From positions 744,001 to 808,000 of the forward strand of contig JAUIFE010000001.1 of assembly GCA_030429565.1 (NCBI GenBank): a stretch of DNA of 64,000 nucleotides, read 5' to 3'. The position numbers were made by a program, and so were the translations under genes. This document shows positions 60,148-64,000 of the stretch, piece after piece; positions within the stretch are counted from its first letter, which is position 1, and the number at the start of each line of letters is the position of its first letter. The notes below the pieces were generated by a model. That model had not been told where the DNA came from, did not search any database, and was given only the letters and a program-made list of their open reading frames with translations. This DNA comes from Holophagae bacterium (GTDB lineage: Bacteria > Acidobacteriota > Holophagae > Acanthopleuribacterales > Acanthopleuribacteraceae).

Positions 60148-61803
60148 TTAACGGGTTACCTGTCCGTTAATGACAATTTTGGTAAGGGGTCGGCCGCGAA
60201 AACGCGGTTTGAGTGAAGCGGTCACGCGCTGGTAAACCAACAAGCTCCATTCGCTGGTAGACATACCGGCGTTGAAGGCCATTTGGTTGAGATCCTGTTC
60301 CAACGCCGCGACGATCGCACCGGGCGCGGGTTCGACCAAACCGTGGGCATGGACTTCAAAACGACCGACACCGGCACCGTCAATGGCGCCGTTGACTAAC
60401 AGCAACCCGCTGTACATCATATCTTTACGCTCTTTGAGCACCGTGCGACCGAGCACCCACTCTTGGTTGCCGTCAATCGGCATAAGGCGGCAATCATATT
60501 GACCCGCCACACGTGCGCAACCGGCTTCAATGACCACTTCATTGCCGTCTTCAATCAGCAACACCTCACCCTCGGGTAACATGTCGCGCAACCAGTGATG
60601 ATGATTGAGCAGTTGGTGGTACTCGCCGTGTATCGGCGCCGCGTTTTTGGGGCGGGTCAACCCCACCATGTAGGCCAAATCTTCGCGATAGGCGTGACCG
60701 GAGGTGTGGATCAATCGCTCGCGCGGTGTGTGTACCACCACGCCTTTGCGCTCCAAGTCCGAAACCAACAGCGCCAGCGCTCGTTCATTGCCGGGGATGG
60801 CACGCGAAGAGAAAATCACGGTATCGGTACTGCGCAAGGCAACACCTAAAAAACCGCCATGGGAAATTCGCACCAAGGCACTGCGCTGTTCCGCCTGGGA
60901 ACCGGTCACAACGTAGATCAGTTTGTCGTCGGCAAGCCGCTGTGCTTCCGATCCCGAGACAAAGCACTGCGAACCCTCGAAATAATCAAGGTCGTTGCTC
61001 AGGCGAAAGTGTTTGTTAAAACTGTTGCCCAAAAAGGCAATACGGCGACCAAGCGCCGGCACCGCGTCGGCCAGCGCGCGAATACGCGGCATGTGCGAGG
61101 AAAAAGTAGTGATAAACACGCGGCCCGGCGCTTGCTCAATTAAAGCCTCGAGGCCTGGCACAATTTCAGCCTCGCCCGCGCAGAAGCCGGTTTTTCCAGC
61201 GTTGGTTGAATCCATAATTAGTAGATCCAAACCCGCATCACCAATTTCACGCAAACGCTGTGATTGGAAAAGATAACCGTCGCGTGGTAAAGGGTCCACC
61301 TTAAAGTCGCCACTGTGCAAGAGACTGCCACCCGGGCCGCGAATGTACAGCGCACAGGCCTGGACAATGCTGTGGGTCACGCCGACAAATTCAACCTCAA
61401 TGTCGCCGTGACGGATCGGTTCGTTTAACGAAACCTCACGCAGGTTGGCCGCCATTTCCGGATTGGCCAAACCGTGGCGAATCAGGCCCAAGGTGTAGGG
61501 CATCGAATAAACAGGCAAGGAACGATATGCCAGCAAAAACGATAGTCCGCCGATGTGATCTTCGTGGCCGTGGGTAATAAACACCGCGCTTAAATCGGGA
61601 AATTGTTCGAAGATAAGCGCGGGATCGTGAACGTAATAATCAACCCCCGGCTGGCGTTTATCGGGTGGAAACATCAGCCCGAAGTCCACCAGAATCGTGG
61701 TGGTTTCGCTTTGGATAATAGTGGCATTGGCGCCGAACTCGCCGACCCCGCCCAGCGGAATCACGCGCAGGCGTGCGGGCACTTGTTCACGATCAGGACA
61801 CAT
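60148..61803 (-). CDS. rnj: Ribonuclease J
   Basis: 551 residues, usual length. A beta-lactamase/beta-CASP nuclease with 5'-exonuclease and endonuclease activity on RNA. Metal-binding HGHEDHIGG is present (residues about 77-85), then LLHSGDFKVDP with the bridging Asp, the beta-CASP segment FITTFSSHMPRI, VVTGSQAEQRSAL and HTSGHAYREDL, and PIHGEYHQL. Its ATG lies within the last codons of rsmA (11-base overlap). It is the sort of gene expected where RNase E is absent or supplementary. Confidence 0.97.
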   Translation of the reverse strand: MCPDREQVPARLRVIPLGGVGEFGANATIIQSETTTILVDFGLMFPPDKRQPGVDYYVHDPALIFEQFPDLSAVFITHGHEDHIGGLSFLLAYRSLPVYSMPYTLGLIRHGLANPEMAANLREVSLNEPIRHGDIEVEFVGVTHSIVQACALYIRGPGGSLLHSGDFKVDPLPRDGYLFQSQRLREIGDAGLDLLIMDSTNAGKTGFCAGEAEIVPGLEALIEQAPGRVFITTFSSHMPRIRALADAVPALGRRIAFLGNSFNKHFRLSNDLDYFEGSQCFVSGSEAQRLADDKLIYVVTGSQAEQRSALVRISHGGFLGVALRSTDTVIFSSRAIPGNERALALLVSDLERKGVVVHTPRERLIHTSGHAYREDLAYMVGLTRPKNAAPIHGEYHQLLNHHHWLRDMLPEGEVLLIEDGNEVVIEAGCARVAGQYDCRLMPIDGNQEWVLGRTVLKERKDMMYSGLLLVNGAIDGAGVGRFEVHAHGLVEPAPGAIVAALEQDLNQMAFNAGMSTSEWSLLVYQRVTASLKPRFRGRPLTKIVINGQVTR

Positions 61804-62704
61804 ACATTTCCTTTATTTGGCGAAACCAAACCGCGTAATCCAACGGTGTCAGGTTTTCCGGGCGCAATTTGGGATCAAAACCACAGGACTGATAGGATTC
61901 TAACAGACAAGCGGCCTGGTTCAAGCCGGTCTCGGCGTTGTTACAGCTCACAGGCGGCCAATCAATAGCCAAGGTCGCGGCAATGCGCCGAGCCAGGTCA
62001 CCGCTTTTGCGCAACAAGCCGCCAACCATCTTGCGGCGCCGCTCGAACAGAAAGCGCAACAACAGGGTTAAGCCTTCCAAATCAGCGATGGCAATTCCCG
62101 GCTCGGTCAAACGACGCAAGCGAATCACCTGGCTGTTGACCTTGGGCGGCGGCCGAAAGGCCCCTGGCGGGACGTTGAAATGGGCGTCGATTTGGTAAAG
62201 CAACTGAGTCGTTACCGAAATGGGGCCGTAATCGCGAGTCGCCGGCACCGCACGAATGCGCTCAGCCACCTCTTTTTGGTACATAAACACCATCAGCGGA
62301 ATGTATTCGGCAAAGAAAAGCAACCGCGCGGTGATCGGCACGCTGACGTTGTACGGCAAATTGGAAAAAACCTTGGTTTGGCGACCCTGCAAAAGCGCGC
62401 CCACATCGGTCTGCAAAAAATCTTCGTGGCGAATCTCAATCGGTGCCGGAAACTCTTGTTCTTCCAGGTAGCGAACCATGTCGGCGTCGGTTTCAACCAC
62501 GGTCAAAGGGAAACCGCGTCGAGAAAAGGGCATGGTCAGCGTGGCCGGGCCTGGCCCGATTTCCACAAAGAACTGCTCGGACTCGGCTTCGAGAAAGTCG
62601 AGGATTTTGTTGATGAGGTTGGCATCGGTGAGGAAGTGCTGACCAAAACGTTTTTTGGCAAGTGGTCGGCCGGAAGCATCGGCGTGGTGTGAAGAACGGA
62701 CCAT
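61793..62704 (-). CDS. rsmA: 16S rRNA dimethyladenosine transferase RsmA (KsgA)
   Basis: 303 residues from ATG 62704, which has GAGG five bases before; the upstream in-frame ATG at 62725 has no SD. Dimethylates two adjacent adenosines near the 3' end of 16S rRNA. Motifs: KKRFGQHFLTDANLI, VEIGPGPATLT (SAM binding), HEDFLQTD, and the catalytic NLPYNVS. The C-terminal helical domain is present (LLRFLFERRRKMVGGLLRKSG). First gene of the minus-strand group and translationally linked to rnj. Confidence 0.96.
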   Translation of the reverse strand: MVRSSHHADASGRPLAKKRFGQHFLTDANLINKILDFLEAESEQFFVEIGPGPATLTMPFSRRGFPLTVVETDADMVRYLEEQEFPAPIEIRHEDFLQTDVGALLQGRQTKVFSNLPYNVSVPITARLLFFAEYIPLMVFMYQKEVAERIRAVPATRDYGPISVTTQLLYQIDAHFNVPPGAFRPPPKVNSQVIRLRRLTEPGIAIADLEGLTLLLRFLFERRRKMVGGLLRKSGDLARRIAATLAIDWPPVSCNNAETGLNQAACLLESYQSCGFDPKLRPENLTPLDYAVWFRQIKEMYVS

Positions 62705-62727
62705 GAAAACCTCGTACGAAGCCATTT

Positions 62728-62760
62728 ATTAATGTGTGATTAACATTGCTATTAATGTGT
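62728..62760. promoter_or_regulatory. Direct repeat ATTAATGTGT in the rsmA-sucC divergent region
   Basis: Two identical ten-base copies at 62728-62737 and 62751-62760, 23 bases apart, enclose GATTAACATTGCT just upstream of the rsmA start. The AT-rich segment may be the rsmA promoter with a paired regulator site. Confidence 0.35.
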
Positions 62761-62775
62761 CCCACGCATGGAATA

Positions 62776-62809
62776 AACGCGACGGGAACAGGTTTGAGTC
62801 CGTCGCGTT
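62776..62809. repeat. Perfect 10-bp inverted repeat
   Basis: AACGCGACGG and CCGTCGCGTT separated by 14 bases, without a T-run on either side. It may be an RNA hairpin or protein site. Confidence 0.4.
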
Positions 62810-63455
62810 GTGTCCTTGGCGACAGTCGCGCGGGTCACCCGCTCAAGCACTCTAACACAGGCCTCATGTCGCGGTCCCGTCGAGGACGACACCGGCCAAG
62901 CACCAAGAATGAAAAAAAGCCTCGGCTCAAGCATTTGGCGGCAGCCGCGCTAGGGTCGGCGGTGCCCGCAAGTCACAGCCCACAACGGCACGGCGGACGG
63001 CCTCAAAGGCACGACCCGCCAAAAATACCGCGCCACGGGCTTTTGGGGACACCATTCGCGAGAAGACATGGTAGACTTAGCGCGTTTTGGGCTGACACAG
63101 AACCGCACGAATCGAGGATTCGGACAGAATGGTTTATCACGATTGGGAGCATTCGGTAGCGAGCACAAGGGTTACCCCGCCGGCGACCACATCCGATTAT
63201 TTCGCGCTCTCGACCAATCACACTCGGATCATGACCCCGCTCGTTTTCGATCCGCTGCGAACCCGCGCCGACGGGTTTCAGTCAGTCCTAAATGCCGTTA
63301 CACGCATACAGCCGCGGCGCGCACGCCTTGGCGGCGACCAACTCGTCCCCTGGACGGGTTTCATCGCGTCACCCGCACGACGTCTTCCCGATTCATGGAT
63401 TCATGCGGCGCCTTGTCGGCTGTTGGTTACGGCACCTGTCTCACCAAATTGTTCC
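62810..63455. other. Long intergenic stretch upstream of sucC
   Basis: About 650 bases without a convincing gene. Two plus-strand frames (ending near 63159 and 63470) are Arg/Pro/His-rich with no SD or family features. The sucC promoter should be here but no clear -35/-10 pair was found. Confidence 0.45.
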
Positions 63456-63466
63456 GGAGGGCAATT

Positions 63467-64000
63467 TTGAAAGTACATGAATTTCAAGCAAAGCAAGTAC
63501 TGGCCCGCTTCGGGGTACCCGTTCCAAAAAACGGCGTGACCGACTCTGTTGATGAAGCGGTAGAAATCGCCAAAGAACTGGGCGGCTCTGTATGGGTTGT
63601 GAAAGCTCAGATTCACGCGGGCGGCCGCGGCAAGGGCGGCGGCGTCAAATTGGCCCGCAGCTTGGACGAAGTGCGCCAACACGCCGAAGCGATTCTCGGC
63701 ATGACTCTGGTCACGCACCAGACCGGCCCCGAAGGGAAGCTGGTTAACCGAATCATGGTTGAAGAAGGTCAAAACATTGACCAGGAACTGTACTTCGGCA
63801 TTGTCATCGATCGTGCCACCAGTAGCCCGGTTGTCATGGCGTCTCGCGAAGGCGGCATGGAAATCGAAGAAGTGGCCGAGGAAAACCCCGACGCCATCTT
63901 GCGCGAAGTGATTGATATTGCCACCGGCCTGACGGCATTCCAAGCCCGTCGCTTGGCGTTCGGCCTCGGTCTGGAAGGGAAAACGGTCAACAAAGCCGTG
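63467..64000 (+). CDS. sucC: Succinyl-CoA synthetase beta subunit (3' end outside window)
   Basis: The first 178 codons of sucC. The start is TTG 63467 with GGAGG six bases before it, giving [20 protein letters not shown], the expected N-terminus. ATP-grasp features follow: [21 protein letters not shown] and the helix [10 protein letters not shown]. Substrate-level phosphorylation in the TCA cycle, partnered by sucD, which should lie beyond the window end. The non-ATG start is well supported by family length. Confidence 0.95.
   Translation, partial: MKVHEFQAKQVLARFGVPVPKNGVTDSVDEAVEIAKELGGSVWVVKAQIHAGGRGKGGGVKLARSLDEVRQHAEAILGMTLVTHQTGPEGKLVNRIMVEEGQNIDQELYFGIVIDRATSSPVVMASREGGMEIEEVAEENPDAILREVIDIATGLTAFQARRLAFGLGLEGKTVNKAV

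Noticed and set aside
62746..63470. Two plus-strand frames before sucC
   Set aside because: Arg/Pro/His-rich, no SD, and the second ends just inside the sucC start; no sign of coding.
1..64000. CRISPR arrays, insertion sequences, prophage or integrase genes
   Set aside because: No spaced direct-repeat array, transposase, integrase or paired terminal inverted repeats were seen; the only long array is the in-frame coding repeat.

Overview
The window carries about 41 protein genes, one tRNA and one tmRNA. It reads as a Gram-negative chromosome: an outer-membrane barrel, many signal peptides, a System I (Ccm) cytochrome c maturation cluster, and ordinary housekeeping genes. Three giant 'two-component regulator propeller' sensors, a Ser/Thr kinase with TPRs, BNR/sortilin-type propellers, FG-GAP proteins and PKS-derived domains together suggest a marine Acidobacteriota of the Holophagae/Acanthopleuribacter type. 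That assignment is inference from family content and was not tested by any search.

Layout. 1-504: end of a SpoIIE/PP2C phosphatase. 619-3351: secreted BNR propeller protein. 3870-6323: lon. 6772-14421: a 2549-residue polyketide-synthase-derived protein. 14439-17922: a Pycsar-effector-type (DUF5706) membrane protein and a PAS-PAS-GGDEF diguanylate cyclase. 18619-21883: operon of a TPR/cyclic-nucleotide-binding protein, def and fmt. 22213-28631: alpha/beta hydrolase and the ccmEF-(zinc ribbon)-ABCD operon, with a 59-codon ccmD. 28980-44724: exported protein, propeller kinase, Ser/Thr kinase, outer-membrane barrel, second propeller kinase, and a propeller-receiver-AraC hybrid. 44972-46507: Glu/Leu/Phe/Val-type dehydrogenase and tRNA-Met(CAT). 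46983-50188: three exported proteins (DUF4331, unknown, DUF4198). 50195-52752: operon of MoaD-like protein, BNR propeller and BtrH/DUF4872 protein. 53249-53593: ssrA. 53867-56733: a translationally coupled pair of FG-GAP proteins. 56890-62704: rsmA-rnj-moxR-uppS-cdsA-rpmE2 on the minus strand. 63467-end: sucC, which begins at TTG and runs off the window.

The strongest candidate for something undescribed is the protein at 6772-14421. Its order is DH, structural and catalytic KR, KS, a roughly 900-residue acidic linker holding about 51 tandem copies of an 18-nt unit, and a thioesterase. By my hand alignment the DH, KR and KS have each lost their catalytic residues, while the thioesterase triad is intact. 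There is no acyltransferase, no acyl-carrier domain and no neighbouring PKS gene. It looks like a decommissioned PKS module turned into a scaffold with one live hydrolase. Catalytic loss recurs nearby: one propeller kinase has Arg where its paralogue has the H-box His, the AraC hybrid has a degraded kinase and receiver, and the BtrH-like protein lacks its Cys and His.

Also notable: the Ccm cluster has the CxxxY form of CcmE and no visible ccmG/ccmH, and the tmRNA encodes an unusually short tag (GNNYALAA). All domain calls are by eye; no database or structure search was run.
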